Source: Centroberyx gerrardi (Eukaryota > Chordata > Actinopteri > Beryciformes > Berycidae). Taken from it: a DNA stretch of 64,000 nt. Made by a program: the position numbers and the translations under genes. Below the pieces are notes generated by a model that saw only the letters and a list, made by a program, of their open reading frames with translations, had not been told where the DNA came from and ran no database searches. Below, in pieces: positions 26,431 through 52,604 of the stretch. Numbering within the stretch: position 1 is the first letter of the stretch; every line of letters begins with the position of its first letter. Where the stretch lies: NCBI RefSeq assembly GCF_048128805.1, contig NC_136005.1:12458975-12522974 (forward strand), written 5' to 3'.

Positions 26431-28358
26431 ATGAAAACACACTTATTTATGTTTTTACTTTTTGCACCCAATTCAAAAGTTTGCCTAAAAATCACTAAAC
26501 ATTTACATGGAAAGATTGCAATTGGAGGCCAAGAAAATGAGCCAACTGGAAAGTCAACACACGCAGGGAAGAAGTGCTGCATATGGGATTATACGTGTGG
26601 TTCAAATTTCCCTCAGGGTCCTAGATCAAAACTAAATTTATTTGGTCTCATTCACAGACAAATGGTATCAGGTCATTGTAATTTGAAAGAAATAATAAAT
26701 GAAAGCCATCAAATGACAGGGAATTGATCTTTCTTCTCTGAACATGTATTGTTGCTCCGTCTCTCTCTGACTCAGCGACTTCCCAACTCATGTAGTCTTT
26801 CCATGTTGGCCCTTTCTATTCTCCAAGTGTGGTAACAGTGATATCCATTATCAGTGCCAAGATGGGACAACTCTTTCTCCATTTCTATCACTACCCCAAT
26901 ATTCTCTGTGTTAACTCTTTCTGCTTCACTGCCCCTCTATTCTCAGTGATAGCCGACCCCAGGCTTATTTCCACCACTATCTCTCTATTCTCCCAGTGTT
27001 AGCCTACTCTTGCTCTATTTCTAATCACAACCCCTCTCTCTAGTCACCCAGTGCTGGACCACTGTATGTCTGTACGTCTCTGCTGTGCCCAACCTAGCCT
27101 ACTTTCCCTGTGTTCATCCCTCCTTCTCCCTCCCTCCTGTCAGAGCTAGCCTGTGGCGTCTGCTGTTGCCTCTCACCCAGTCTGACCCCCAGACAGATTC
27201 TGCTGCTGATTTGAGGCTGCTGGCTCCCTGCCTCCCAGAACCCAAAACCCCCACTCAGCCATGGTTATTCAGAGAGTCAGTCATAACGCCAGGCGAAAGC
27301 GATCAGATGCACATTTCGGCATCACAAAACAGGGCAGCAGGCAAAATCTGGGCTGCTGAATTGGACTGCGCAATGTAGCTGCAATGTTGCCTAGTTTGAA
27401 AACACATTATAAGACTATTCACTGTTTCTGTATTTAGCTGTGGTGGTCCCCCACAGCTGGAAAATTGATCCCACAGCCAGAAAATGTAAATACAAAGAAA
27501 ATTCTTGTTCAGGCACCACTTTGCTCTGGTCTTGATTGTCTAACTCTACCCACAATGTGTTCATGACAATGTAAAAACAATAAAGTATGGGTAAAAGCAG
27601 ATTGTCTGCGTGTCTCTGTACTAGCTAAGATCTTTCCCCAATGTAAACATATCTTGCCTAAAACTGGAACTTATCCTGGACTAAGCCCTGGAGCAAACCA
27701 TCTCAGAATCAAAATTACCTCCACCCCTTAAATCTACAAAATAATTCACCAGGAAACACTGCTATTTATAGGGTAATTGGGGTGTTGTGAAAATAAACAG
27801 GAATGTGCAATCCTGTGAGATAGGTTTCCATCACGTTTTCTGAACTCTGCCCTGCCTGGGTTCAAATCCAGATAGTGTTCTAGTCCACTCTGTTCGACAT
27901 CACCTCACTGGCAGGAGTGAGAATAATATTGCACCACATGGCCAGAGTCAGGGGGCCTGTCTGTGTCTCTGTGTCTGTCTGTGCCAGCTCCACTTAGCTA
28001 TGCTCAGCTCAGTTCAGTTCAACTGTGGGCTTTGGCTGGGGGCTGGCTGGCTGACTGGGTCAACTGAGGCTGCTGTCACACTCTTGAACAATACCACTAC
28101 AACTAGTCAGTAAACCATGCAGACAATTAGTCAGACACAATTCCTTCTCAAAACCTGTCTATCTAGAAGTGGTTGGATATGCTACAGAACTTGGAGAGAA
28201 AACAAAAAAGGGTCAAAACCCATTCAGTGTAAGTAAAGTCAGTGAAAGCACTTAGCCTCAAGTGTGCCATTATTGACATCCTGTATGAGCTGTAATCATC
28301 TGTGAAATACACTTTAATGTGTGTAGGCCTACACATGCATGGAATTGTATAGACCTAC

Positions 28359-28360
<2 letters not shown>

Positions 28361-28393
<33 letters not shown>
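28361..28393. repeat. (TG)16 microsatellite
   Basis: Pure TG run. Confidence 0.97.
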
Positions 28394-28396
<3 letters not shown>

Positions 28397-31300
28397 TTGT
28401 TGAAGCCCTGCCTGCGTGAACTGTAGGATTGTGGGCTCCTGTGAAGCCGAGCCTTTCCCTTGGGGATGGAAAATCTCCCCATTAGGAGCTGCATTGTGTG
28501 TGCGTATGTTTACACTACATAGTATATGTGTGTGTGCATTTCTCATAAGGAGCCATGCCAGATAACGGCCGCGCAGGGTGCTCCCAAGCCAGTGTGTCTT
28601 CACTGTACTGTACATTTAATTTGCTACTGAGCTTATCGACATCATCATAATCAAATCATAACTAATTCCAGTGAACTCTATCGCTGATATCTATTTCATA
28701 GGAAATCTGAATTCCTGTGTAGTTAAACTGATTCATACTAACTCTAACCAAACTAAGGCGATGACTGCGTGCAACCATTCTCTTCTGGCTCAAATCCATT
28801 TAATCTTCTCACAGGTCCACACAGCCCCGGCAAGTATGGAGCACTGGTCGAAGACTAGGGAAAAACCACTTGAAAAGTACACTTAAAATCCAATTGGACC
28901 ATGCCATCTGAGGTCAACTGAAACCTTCTCTGACAAAGGTAACTAAAGACAAATAAAGCTGCCTAGTTTGCAAATGTGTAATAGGACAGGACATAGCAGG
29001 GCAAGATTTGGCACAGGGCTCAACTTAAATTGAATTGGCCGTGACCAGCTGCGATTTGGAATAGGCCAACAGACCTAGATAATGTTCCTTGTTCCATTTG
29101 TGTAATGAACAAAATGTTCTCTCTCCATAAAAACAATTTAAAATAAATATCCGAAGGGTCAAGTTAATGTCAATCCAGTGGAAAACAAGAATGACAAGTA
29201 TTCACCACGCAATATTTACTGCACCATACCATAGGCCGCAAGGCACCCAGTGATTTGCCTGCGCAAGGCCTGGGGAAAGACACACAAGAAGGACATTAGT
29301 CTACTGGCCACTGTAGCTCAAAAAAAATAATTGCTCTTCTGCTATTTACAAGCACAAATAGTTATTAGACGAGAATCTCCAAAGAATGTAAACTTACCAG
29401 CCAATAACAAAATACACCACGTTTGGCTTGTGATTAGTGTTAATTTTACATCTTGGAAGGAAATAAACTACTCCCAAAACCAGTCTAACTAGAATCAGTA
29501 TTATCTACAACAAGAATTATCTCAAAGCTTTGTGTACAAAGGCTTTGTTGAGAGCAGAAGAGAAACCTCCTCCGCTCTTAAGTTTGCACTCACAAGTGAT
29601 GAGAAAGAATATGAAAGATGGCAGCTAATTTGCAAAAATCTATTTCAGTGGCCTCGCATGGGAGTGCTTAGAATGTATGCTATATGCAAATATCACTCAT
29701 GCTACTTTCCCAGGTATATTACTCCATAAGGTTTACACTCCAGGTTGCAAGGTAGACCTCACAGGATTTTTTTTGTTTTATCATGTAGGGCTGGTTATAT
29801 ATCTGAGCTGAAACAATGACACACATGGTATTCATAGTCATCCATCAATGTGGCCACTAATATTTCTCTCATATTTCCTTCCTGGATCAGTCCCATTTTG
29901 AAATCACAATGTTTGCTTTTCTCAGAAGGATGTTGACACACTTTTTCCACAGCAAACTGAAAGGCAGAGCATTGAGGAACGCCAGAGCATGGCATGCTCT
30001 CCTGCATTTCAATCATCTCTTACAGGGCTCTTATGTGGCTTGGGAGAGATCCACATAGCCTCCAGGTCTGGCTACTAGTTGGGACATGGGAGACTAAAAA
30101 AGCCCACCATAACAGGCTAGTTTGTGTCTTTTGACAGTGTAAAAGTGAACACTATGGCCACTTATTTCCAAACACTGTCACTCCTTCTTTCATTCTCTTC
30201 TGACTGAACATCCATGTTTAATACATGAACTATTACCTAATGAAGGCCAGATTCTGGGAAAGCAGGAACCAAATCAACCCTATTACCTAGCCCCGACTCC
30301 CCCTCCATATCACTACTACTAGCTCCACCCTCCTCCACTCCACATTTTTCACTCTCACTCCAATCAGCCCACAGGCCATAAATGAGATTTATCACTGGCA
30401 CCAATTGGAGAGGAAAGAGAAGCAGTGAGAGCAAAGGCGAAGGGAGAAGGAAAGTGGAGCTGTACACCAAAACACCATGTCACAGAGTGCAGGGGGCATG
30501 AGATAGGGGTGAGCCATGGATCAGGGCTGTTTGGGTGCATCCCACCGGTACTCTGTGCACCATCCTTACTGCTCCTGTAGGCACTAAACACAACAACATC
30601 AACAGATCAGTGTGTCGTGCCCCTCAGGGTCTAAGCAGGGCAAGCAGGAATTGATTGTCTGACACTGTAGGGAGCTTGGGGGAGTAAGCTGAGCAGCACA
30701 ACCATGCACGTGAACACATAAGCATTGTTCTGAAGAAAATTTAACCCTGACCACTAACAAGTTCTTGGATTCCTGGACCAGTAGTAGGCCTTTACACAAA
30801 TTGTGAAAAACACATCAATAAACCTTGGCACTCTCCAGTTTGTCTTGATTACTGCCAAAAAGAAGCAAACAGGCTATATTAGGCTATATGTGAATTGTAA
30901 AGCGATTCATTTCATGAATCCCTTTCATTTCAGTTAAACCAAATAACAGGACAAGACAAAAAAGTACATCATAAGCTGAAGCCATTTTTCTCTCCCCAAG
31001 TTGCCACTGAGAGAACAGGCGTCTATTGATCCAGCAGTTCTGGTGCTCTGGGCTGTGGACAGGCCAGGAGAGAGGAAAGAGGCGGGGGTTGTGTTTTTTT
31101 AGCTTGTATTTCTGCCTGACACTCCAATAGTTAAACAGCCTGTCTGTTGCAGTTAGAGTCTATTAGATGCCGGGGGGAGAGAAAAATCAGGCTGCAAGAA
31201 GAATTAGACAGCAAACGACACCAAGGCCATTGACCGCATCACCAGGGGTACTCAACTAACAGGAAGCTGGGAGAGAAACATAGCATTTCATTCACTTCAC

Positions 31301-32299
31301 AATCAGCAAATAGTATCCTTCAACAAAGGGTAAATGACATAATTGGAAAAATAGCCAGCCACCACGGCAACCTATGTCAAGGCTTGCATTAGACTTGACT
31401 AGCCGTGGCTGCAGGCAATAAAGACACTGAAAACTGAAGAGTGGAAATTGCAGGAGAGAAAAAGAGGAGACAGCTTTGTTAGAGCTCTTATTAATTTCTG
31501 ACTGGTCGCTAATCCACTCTTCTGCATCTCCTCAAAATATTCCAAAGATTTTTGGTTTCTGTGTCACATAATAGATGAGAGCTTTCCCTACATTTCTGGG
31601 GTCATACATTTATTTTCTATCATAACTTACAAGTGCTCTGAAATCCAAGCAAGCTCCAGTGGCATGTTTACCCTCTGTTCTCCTTGTATAAGAAAACATG
31701 TAACCAGCCTCAGTACAATGCATAAGTCAACTTCCCCCCTCAGCACAAGTACAGGCAGGCCTAAGACAGCACCAAGACTCAAATGTCTAGCGTGCTGGCT
31801 ACATGTCAGTAAACTGATGCATTCATATGGAAAGCTAAAAGAGTCCACTGAAGACAAGTGATGTGCAGAAAGTGATGGCTGCTGTTGTAGTGCATGGATG
31901 GCACCAAGAAAGTGGACTGCTCCTGTTCCTGGACTTTTCACTGACTAGATTCATTCTTTGAGCTCAGTCTACGCTGGTTAGAAAAAAAGCAAACATGAAA
32001 AAATCAGTATCACCTCGGTAGCTGACTACCAAGAATGACTACAACTATGACTATAACTTTCCCTATAACTTACCCATTGAAGCTTAGCAAGGAGAACTAC
32101 AGTGGTTCTCGACCAGTGCTCCTTAGCCCGACTCAGGTGAGCCTTGAGTTTTTTTTTAAAACGGTAGGTTAGATGATTGACTTCATTGTAATTCGACTAA
32201 TTCAGTCCTACGATTTACACATATTTCCTCGTAGTTAGTACACACATACAACCCAAAATGATAAAATCACGAGCTTTATATGACGTTTCCACACAATCA

Positions 32300-33420
32300 A
32301 TAACTTGGTAGCTAAGTCGAGGACTTTTGGCTTCTTTCCGAAATGTGTCGCATCTCGGAAAGGTTCAGGAGCACACTGGTCAGCACAGCACAAAGGAAGG
32401 CAGCTAAAGCTCTCGATAGCGCTACTGCTACGACTGTTAGCTCGCCGGACGACAAAGGATAACCTTAGCTGGCGTTAGCGAGCATGCTAAGGTTGGCTAC
32501 GAACAAATTCTGATTTGTTCAAGTCAATTTCACAGTAACATAATCACAGACTACGAAAGGTTTATCCTGTAGTTTGGTAATACCATATTACTTCTGATCG
32601 CTATTTGTGCTAGCTAGATTAGCATAGCTCATAGCTGTTTTCTGATTCGGGGTACGCTCGTTTTGTATGTCAATGGTCTGCCTAGGCTATGGAGTTACAT
32701 CGCTATCTAGTTTACTAAAGAAAGACTTTGATTAATTGAAGACTCCGAGAAGAAATCTTAATGTATATATCACATTAAATGGCCATGTTAGCTTCAATAG
32801 CGTGATCATTTTTGCTAGCCTGCATCACTAATCGCAACGTTATCAACAGTAGCAATTACTTGCCCTTTCTTCATTGTGTGCTATAATGTAGAGCTGCCTC
32901 TATGTCTCTTTATTTGCGATATCTGACTCAACCTAGCTTTCCTTGGTCTCGACTCATCCTAAGTTTACAGATAGTCACATACGATACATTTCCCAGAGGG
33001 AGATCGCCCAAGAACCGGCGTACTCCGTCGTAGAAAACGTGTGCGCCTAGGAGAGGCTGCCTAGAACGCATCTTGTATAAGGTAACTGCCGATGTGTCGC
33101 TTGGTTATAAAATATCATTGAAATACACTTACCATTAACGTGTTACTTATTCTTAATCCAATCTCAGCGAACACTGGGTGATTTTAAACGAATACTCGCG
33201 TCAAATTAACAGAAACAAGGAATTTTATCCAACTTATTCTTCCTAGTTGTTTTCTCCACTTCCTGATTGAGACGCTGCCATTTTGAATAGCGAAAGCAGA
33301 TATTTCCGTTGCTGTCGTCACGCAGTACCCCTTGTTGATCGTGGATCTCAAAAAGCCCAGCCAGAAATAGCGCACCATAATAATCTTAGGCACATCTACA
33401 TGAATGCAACAAGTTAGACT
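32300..33420. promoter_or_regulatory. CpG-containing promoter-like zone
   Basis: CpG dinucleotides are denser here than in the surrounding tens of kilobases (for example around 32410-32460 and 33000-33090). It sits just upstream of or over the putative minus-strand first exon and 3.4 kb upstream of the TM6SF2 start. Inference only. Confidence 0.35.
33133..33310 (-). other. candidate non-coding first exon of the minus-strand gene
   Basis: Minus strand: ATGG|GTAAGTG-type donor (ends at 33133) after a CpG-containing segment that includes CAAAATGGCAGCG around 33280. The ATG there opens only 12 codons before a stop, so I treat it as 5' UTR. The upstream limit is not resolved. Confidence 0.35.
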
Positions 33421-33525
33421 GTGATGATAACTGATGAAAAAAAATCAATGAGAGTTACTGCGCCAGCCCATTAAATTTGCATGTTTGGGTTAGGATACAA
33501 TTAAATAGGCTATACAAACAAACAA

Positions 33526-33935
33526 GATAATAATAATAACAACAATAATAATCTTTATTTATGGAACACTTATCCAAAATTACAAAGATCAATAAGTCTG
33601 AGCAATACATAAAAACGTGAACAATAAATTAAGAAGAAAAAATGAATAAAATTGCACAGCATAGGCAACTGCACAGAATAATGAAAACTACAATAAAAAA
33701 CAAAATAAAATCATATTTAAAGTAAAAGCAAGCCTTAAAGTGCGTTTTTAAAAGGACACTTAGTTGGTTTTCACTGGAGGACACTGGCTGGCTGGCCTAA
33801 TCTGATCAGGCAGGTTGCTCCAGAGCCTAGGGGCCTTGCTGCAGAGAGCTTGACCACCCTAATCTGCAGCAAGACTGTGGAGCGGCCAAAAGATCACATC
33901 CTGAGCTTGATCTTGAACCCTGGTTAATGGATGAA
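33526..33935 (-). mobile_element. degraded retroposon with (ATT)n tail
   Basis: On the minus strand the sequence finishes ...AAATAAAGATTATTATTATTG, a retroposon 3' end. The body includes a GAGC..CTAGGGGCCTTGCTGCAGAG-like block that I recall from fish interspersed repeats. No open frame persists. Confidence 0.5.
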
Positions 33936-35533
33936 ATTGATTATTTATTTGGCCTATAGCCTAGTGTAGGCTACATTGTGTCCAGCGATTTAGTGGTAAA
34001 TAAGGTGTGTAAATTATGACCCCCAGTCAGTGACCAACATATGGCAAATATCTTATAATACAAACAAAATTCAAATATATTTTCAGAAAAGCATAACTTT
34101 ATACTATTCCCTTTAAAAGACCCTATATTAATTTGACTTACTTTCTTAATCACTTTGATCACTTTGTATACTAGTATGAATTTACATTGTAAAACATCAT
34201 GTCAGCCTAAAAAGTTGAGTAAAATGTATTTTGCAAATAAAAATGTGGGTAAACTGAGTTTAGCTTGGTTTACCCTCCACTATATTGTAGTTGTCTTATT
34301 GACAATTTAAATGGGTTTGGTGTAAGAGTTGTTAAGAGTTAATAGGTTTGAATTTGTCCTCCAAGTGATGTCAAAGGACGGCACTCCTTGCTTGTGTACT
34401 GTGTGTTTTTGTTAGTCTTGTATAGGTTAGTGTAAGTTATGTATAACCTACTAACAGGTAAGGCTTTTTGAATTTCAAATTAAAGCATAACAACTTAATA
34501 TCTCTGACTTTAACTGTGTTTTTTGGGGGGAATTGAGTGCGAATTCCTCCCTCACACAGTAGACACTGTCTACAGACTGAGTAACCACAGTTATTTATGC
34601 TTTTACATCTTTGTAAAACACACTGTAAGAAGGCTATTTAAATTGAGTGTGTACTTATCCTTTGTACTTGTTTTGACAGTCTTTGATGTGCTTATTCAGC
34701 TTCACACTATCCTGTTTTGTTTCTGCTATTAACTGCTTAAGATAAATAATTTTGTCAGGAAAGTTAATGATAATCATAACATTATAAATTACCCTCCTCA
34801 GATTCATGGACTAAATTCCCTTGTATTCATTCAATAAAAAAATAAAAATAAAAAAACCGAACCATGGTTCTACAAATAGTTCAAGGCAAGAAGTGATGCA
34901 TTTAAGACCAATAAAGACGATGATTTTCATTACTTAAGGAACCGGTGCAGCTTTTCTTTAATTAATTAATTTCACTCCATCGCATTTGTATGTAAAAGGT
35001 TTACTCTTTAGCTGATTATCAAATCCAAGAATGCCAAGTTTTTCCTCTCACTTGAACAGGTGAAGCCTAAGTATAGTCCCTGTCCTTGTACTAAATACAT
35101 ATATGGATTATGTTCTAATGTGCATGACCCACCTGTGTTTTTGTTTGCTTGCAGTATGATTCTCTATGAAACTGATACCAAATATGTTTTGTTTATCCAT
35201 TTACATATGTGGGATTTCATTTTAGAAGCAAATCACAAGGACTAATTCCCAGCAAACATTATTTACTGTTCAATAAAAGCTTTAGGCTTCTCTTATTTTA
35301 CTTTAGATGTTAAACAGAGTATGTGTTTATCCTCTTCCAGGTCGCTGTCTCATTTTGGCATCCATCTGTCCACTCTGAGTTATTGAACGATGCAATTGGA
35401 AGAGCTCCAGTTGTTTCCAGTAAACACACACGGCCACTGCTTTCCTGGTATTACAGTCCCCCCTTTCCCAACAAAGGGAGGTGGTGGGAGGCAGGGGGCA
35501 CAGCGTGTGTGTGTGTGTGTGTGTGTCTGTGTT

Positions 35534-35564
<31 letters not shown>

Positions 35565-36797
35565 GTGTTGAAGTTCAAGGAGGGGCTCATGAAACAAACT
35601 GACAGGCCATGTGCGTTGTCTTCCCTCTCTGATGCTGTGGTATTGTCCTGAGTCAGCAATGCAGTGGGTGATGATGCAGAATGTAAAAGCATGATGAATG
35701 TGCAGTGGCACCTTTTAGTTGCACCTGTGTAAGTGATGCACATCAGCTCAACAATAAAGACCTCCTCAGTTGAGACCAATTCATTGCTGGTGTAGTCTTC
35801 AGTAGCCTAGTTTCACTGTATCAGTGTGTTGGTTCAACATAATAAGAGCAGATACCTGTGTCACAGTGTGTGATGTTGATTCCTAACACAACGTAGGGTG
35901 GCAATGGCAATAACATTTTAATCTTTCACACTACAGAGCATATCTTATATTTAGCCTATATCTCAAGAGTGATTACACTGTCCATCCAAAGCTTTATTTC
36001 CCAGATGGGCTGTCTGCTCTTAAAGTTTGAATTTGGCGCACTCTACTGGAAGCGTCCCGCAAACACTTTGTTTGAATTGAGCTCGATTTTGACCGTGCCA
36101 AACACTCAAAGCCAATTGAGCAATACCAGTGAAAAAAATCAATCTTATAGAATTGTCACACAAATCCATGAACACTGGGAGTATTTGTGAACACATTATA
36201 GACGGCTATACGTAAACCACTGAGTGAAATTGGGTCGACAAAAGAGAGATTATGTGCCCACATTCATAGTGCGCTGTTAATCACGAGTCAATGTGACTTG
36301 AAAGTGAGGTGCTTCATAAAGTGGAACGCACTCCCTAATACGACTTATGCAAATCTCTGACACAACCAAATTGCATAACTTTCCCCCAAAAGCTTCTTTG
36401 TCTTCAGTTCATTATTTCCCCTGTAAAGGCTGTGTCTGCCTCAGGCCGGCCGTAATTTGATAAATCCACCAAAAGACTAGCCAGACGGTAAGAGCACGCG
36501 CTGTTTTTCTTTTCCAATCTATACAAAACTGCAGATATCATTCTGACATTTGGATTTGAGTTCACATATTTAATGTATTTTTCCAGAAAATATTATTTTT
36601 CTTTTATCAGGCTACTTCCAGTTTTTATAAATATAGTGATGTTTAGGCATTATTTTGGTAATTGATTTGCTCTTGTGTTTCTAGTGTTCTTACAGGCATT
36701 TGCTGGAACTGGTATTATAACTGACTTCAAACTAACTGTATTATATTTCCAATAGTGCTTGGATTCCAGGGAGGGGGGTTGAGCAACGTTTGAAGAG
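33936..36797. other. TM6SF2 upstream region
   Basis: A+T-rich, with a GT microsatellite at 35504-35569. A perfect octamer ATGCAAAT lies at 36347-36354. No TATA box position can be fixed, and the 5' UTR limits of TM6SF2 are unknown. Confidence 0.4.
35504..35569. repeat. interrupted (GT)n microsatellite
   Basis: GT run with a few CT and TT interruptions. Confidence 0.97.
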
Positions 36798-49273
<12,476 letters not shown>

Positions 49274-49816
49274 TAATTCTTAATATTCTCCGGCCGGTAC
49301 AAGTGACATAACCAATGATTCTTGAAGAATTTAACTTAAAAATGCAATAATGCTTTATTTCAAGTGCCTTGTTCACATGTCAAAATATACGGTTGTTTTA
49401 CTCAACAGCTCTGGATGTAGTGGTCATTTTTTGCTTTCAACACTTTATTTCCTTAAACATGCATAAATGGTCATCTCCTGTCATTCCAGGCATTTGTAGT
49501 GTCATTGCAATTGAGTTTACTGTGTATATAAACTAGAGTGTTTGCCTTTTACGGGTTCAGAGGAACTGTCCACTATTCCTTACACCTTACACTTACAGAG
49601 TCAACACAGAACATTGAGAAGAGCGGAATGAGACTTAAAGCACACCATCCTCTCTTTTCATTGTGAATACAAGGAGTATTGAACACTCCCCGTCCAATAT
49701 AACTTCAGTCATTCCTTAAAGTCACAAGGAAATTACATTTCAGTGGTTGAAACGGGATGTTGAGGTGGGACATAACTCGGGGAGGGACTGTTCAAAACCT
49801 GGACGGGTTGGACCAC

Positions 49817-49822
49817 AATAAA
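49817..49822 (+). terminator. possible TM6SF2 polyadenylation signal
   Basis: A canonical AATAAA lies about 540 bases after the TM6SF2 stop. No cDNA is available here, so the true 3' end is unproven. Confidence 0.45.
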
Positions 49823-51917
49823 TATGGAAAGTGACAAAAAAAAAAGTGAAAAAAAAGAAAAGCTCCAGCCACCAGGACATAACCATGGTGTCTTCGGAAA
49901 AGGAAACAGGGTTTTCAGGGGTGAGCACCCAAAAATGCCCTGTTGTACCATGCTGCCACTCGTGTGACTTTGAAAGTTGTGAAGTTGCAGGTTTTATATG
50001 ATGGAGGGGGATGTGGGGTGGAGGTGGGGTTGATCAAAAATCTGTGATGGTATTGCTGGTTGAAATATTTATGTGCACCTACTGGTACACCATGAAATAA
50101 CCACTAAAAAGCTGAACTTGAACTTCAAAAGCCATTTTCCAGGAAGTGCAAGTAATGAGATTTTGATATAAAAATATGAAAATTCTGTAAATTTTGGGGG
50201 CATTTATTGTTAAATAGATGAACATTGTGGTTCGGAGAATTAGTTACCGAGGTGAAAAAGTCATTTTTCATTTAATTGTTACTCTAAATCACTTCTGCTC
50301 CGGGATCAAAACACAAGCACTGGGGGGAATGAGACAGGAAAGGAGAGGAAATGAAAGGAGGAGGAGAGAGAGGAGGGAATTCATTTTACCATAAAAGAGA
50401 GAGAGAAGCTTTAGCAGCTACCACTTATCATTATCCAGAGCTGAGTGGCAAGGTAGTGCCAACGTGTGCTGTGGAGGGTTTACCTCAACAGCAGCTCTTG
50501 TCACTCATCAACTCCTCTGGTGAACACATGGAATAGTACCACTGCTGTTCGCCTGCCAGCCTGTCTTACTTTTAAATAGGGGGCTTATTTTCTCAGTTTA
50601 AACAGGCAGACAAGGCATGCTGTGACTGTCTCTGTCTGCCATCCTCTATTCCCTCTGTCTATCTGTCCCAGTGTAGCCAAATTGCAAGCTCTTCATCTCT
50701 TCTCTACTTACATTCCTTGATCCTCTCCCTTTCTTTTCTACTGAGAGATGCTGCTGCATGCTCGCTCTGTGTGGGTTGCCCAGTAAATTGTCTGCCTCTG
50801 CACTCGTCGCTCTCTTTTAAAAAGACATCAAATGAATGCCTTCGGATTTGTATATATCTTTGTTTGCAAACACAAACACATTCAAATGACCACCAAGGAC
50901 AGTGGAAGAGAGCGGTTTCTCTCACATTTAATTAGAAGACAAAATATGCAGAAAAAGGCTTTGTGTTATTTTTTTAATAGTCTCGACACAGCCACAGATT
51001 GTACCTTTGGGGACTTTGGGTTGCTTGCTTTTCAGTGTGAAAGGCAGAGGATTTACATAATATTTTAACGGATTATCATCATGTAATGTAATTGGCAAAT
51101 GCTGAATCTATCTATCAGTATTTATATCCCTGATACGATGTTTTGGATGCAGTACAGACAACATTTGAATAAATACACAGTATTTGGTGACAGAGATAGA
51201 GAGGGGGTTATTTAAGTGGATAGATAATGTGCTTTAAAACAGCTGTGTAACCCTTCTCTCCAACTCTACCCCATCAATAACAGAGTAGCCCACTCATAAG
51301 TAATTACCCCTTGTACTTAGCTGAGCAATAGGCCAACAGAGAGAGACTCATTTAATTCATTCTCCCTCAGCAGCTTTTTCATGCTGAAGTGTGGCATCGC
51401 TGCTGCTTGCACATGCTAGCGATGCATTCTGTGTGTGTGACAGAGCCTCTAAATCAAATGTGGCCTTTCCAAACAGCTCTGTAATCCCATGATGGGAGTC
51501 GCAAGGGATCTCTGCTGCAGATGTCTGCTCAGCTGTGCAGTCTGCCGGCCCTGGAGAGCTGCAGCTCCGATCTGTTGGTTGGTAGCCTAAACAGGGAAGA
51601 AAAATACAACACTAACTAAATTCACACTGCAGTGATGGCAGGATTTATCAAAGCAGTTAAACTTTATCAATGCAGATTTTACTTCATATACTAGATATGG
51701 GGTTATAAAGTCCATTCTAAGTTGTTAATTGCTAGATTTCTCTTGTCTTCACCCATCTTGGACCTTGACAGTTCTCATTTCTGCAGAGTTGTTCGGATGA
51801 TTTCAATTCTGAATTTTGATCAGTCCTGATAAAACGTCACCACCTATTAGGCGCAAATGATTGTGATTGTTGCACTGACAGCACTGACATACTTAAACTC
51901 ATAAATGGAAAACGACT
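49823..51917. other. TM6SF2-HAPLN4 intergenic region, no coding
   Basis: Unique-looking sequence with GA-rich patches near 50330-50410. No exon-like segment could be supported. Confidence 0.5.
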
Positions 51918-51990
51918 TGGAGGATGCGGGCATCGATCCCGCTACCTCTCGCATGCTAAGCGAGCGCTCTACCATTTGAGCTAATCCCCC
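51918..51990 (-). tRNA. tRNA-Ala (anticodon AGC)
   Basis: On the minus strand a 73-base cloverleaf is complete. The acceptor stem GGGGGAT/ATCCTCC includes the G3:U70 wobble that marks alanine tRNAs, and the D arm contains TAGCTCAAATGGTAGAG. The anticodon loop TTAGCAT sits on a perfect CTCGC/GCGAG stem, and a GCGGG/CCCGC T stem follows. Discriminator is A. There is no intron. It lies alone between TM6SF2 and HAPLN4. It matches the vertebrate tRNA-Ala consensus as I recall it, with no damage. Confidence 0.93.
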
Positions 51991-52407
51991 GGCTGCAGCA
52001 CATGGACAGGACCTGCTATATAAATCTGCACTATATGTAAGAGTCTCTGTCTCTCTACCAACATATGTTTCTTGCACGTATGTTTTTGCCTTGATAGCCA
52101 CAACTGCGTTCTTCTATAAGGCAAATGTTAATAAGATTCCACTGGGCGAACAGATACAAACTGCGGGCTGTGTGAAGTGGAGACAAATAAAGTGACACAC
52201 TAACGGGCTGCTGTGCACAGAATGATACACTGTAGCAGCAAATCTGTGTGAAGTCGTGGCTCTAATTACACAAACATAAACTGACACACTGTAACCCATC
52301 AGCTGTGCAATCAAATGGCTGCTGCGTCATCGCCGGACTGCGGGACACACCAGCACCGGTGGTTCCCCTGCAATGCGAGAGATCAGTAATGGGACAAGAA
52401 ACAAGTG

Positions 52408-52410
52408 AGT

Positions 52411-52493
<83 letters not shown>

Positions 52494-52497
52494 AGAT
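52408..52497. repeat. (GA)n microsatellite at the HAPLN4 5' exon
   Basis: About 80 bases of GA with single CG and AA interruptions. Confidence 0.97.
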
Positions 52498-52604
52498 ACA
52501 GGGGGAAGATGAGTCCCGCTGCAGAACAACATTAGCCTGGCTGGGGAGTAAACGGCGCACAGCGGCACATCTACTTCATTCAGGCAATAATCCTGATAGT
52601 CATG
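52490..52604 (+). other. hapln4: candidate HAPLN4 first exon (start not fixed)
   Basis: The segment ends in ATG followed at once by GTAAGT, a perfect donor. Joining it to the acceptor at 55355 puts that ATG (52602-52604) in frame with the main HAPLN4 start, giving an extension MLSNQPLPLTPVK. The exon's 5' boundary is a guess; it lies just after a GA microsatellite. Confidence 0.45.

Larger units (their letters stand above)
24702..33132. other. presumed intron
   Basis: Apart from the MITE at 26156 and CA/GT runs, no gene signal. 25330-25720 and 31430-31520 look non-repetitive and could be conserved non-coding elements. Confidence 0.4.

Noticed and set aside
33184..33393. 69-codon minus-strand frame as a protein
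   Set aside because: Crosses a promoter/first-exon-like region and resembles nothing known.
36347..36354. Octamer ATGCAAAT as TM6SF2 promoter element
   Set aside because: One 8-base match upstream of an unmapped start is expected by chance at this A+T content.
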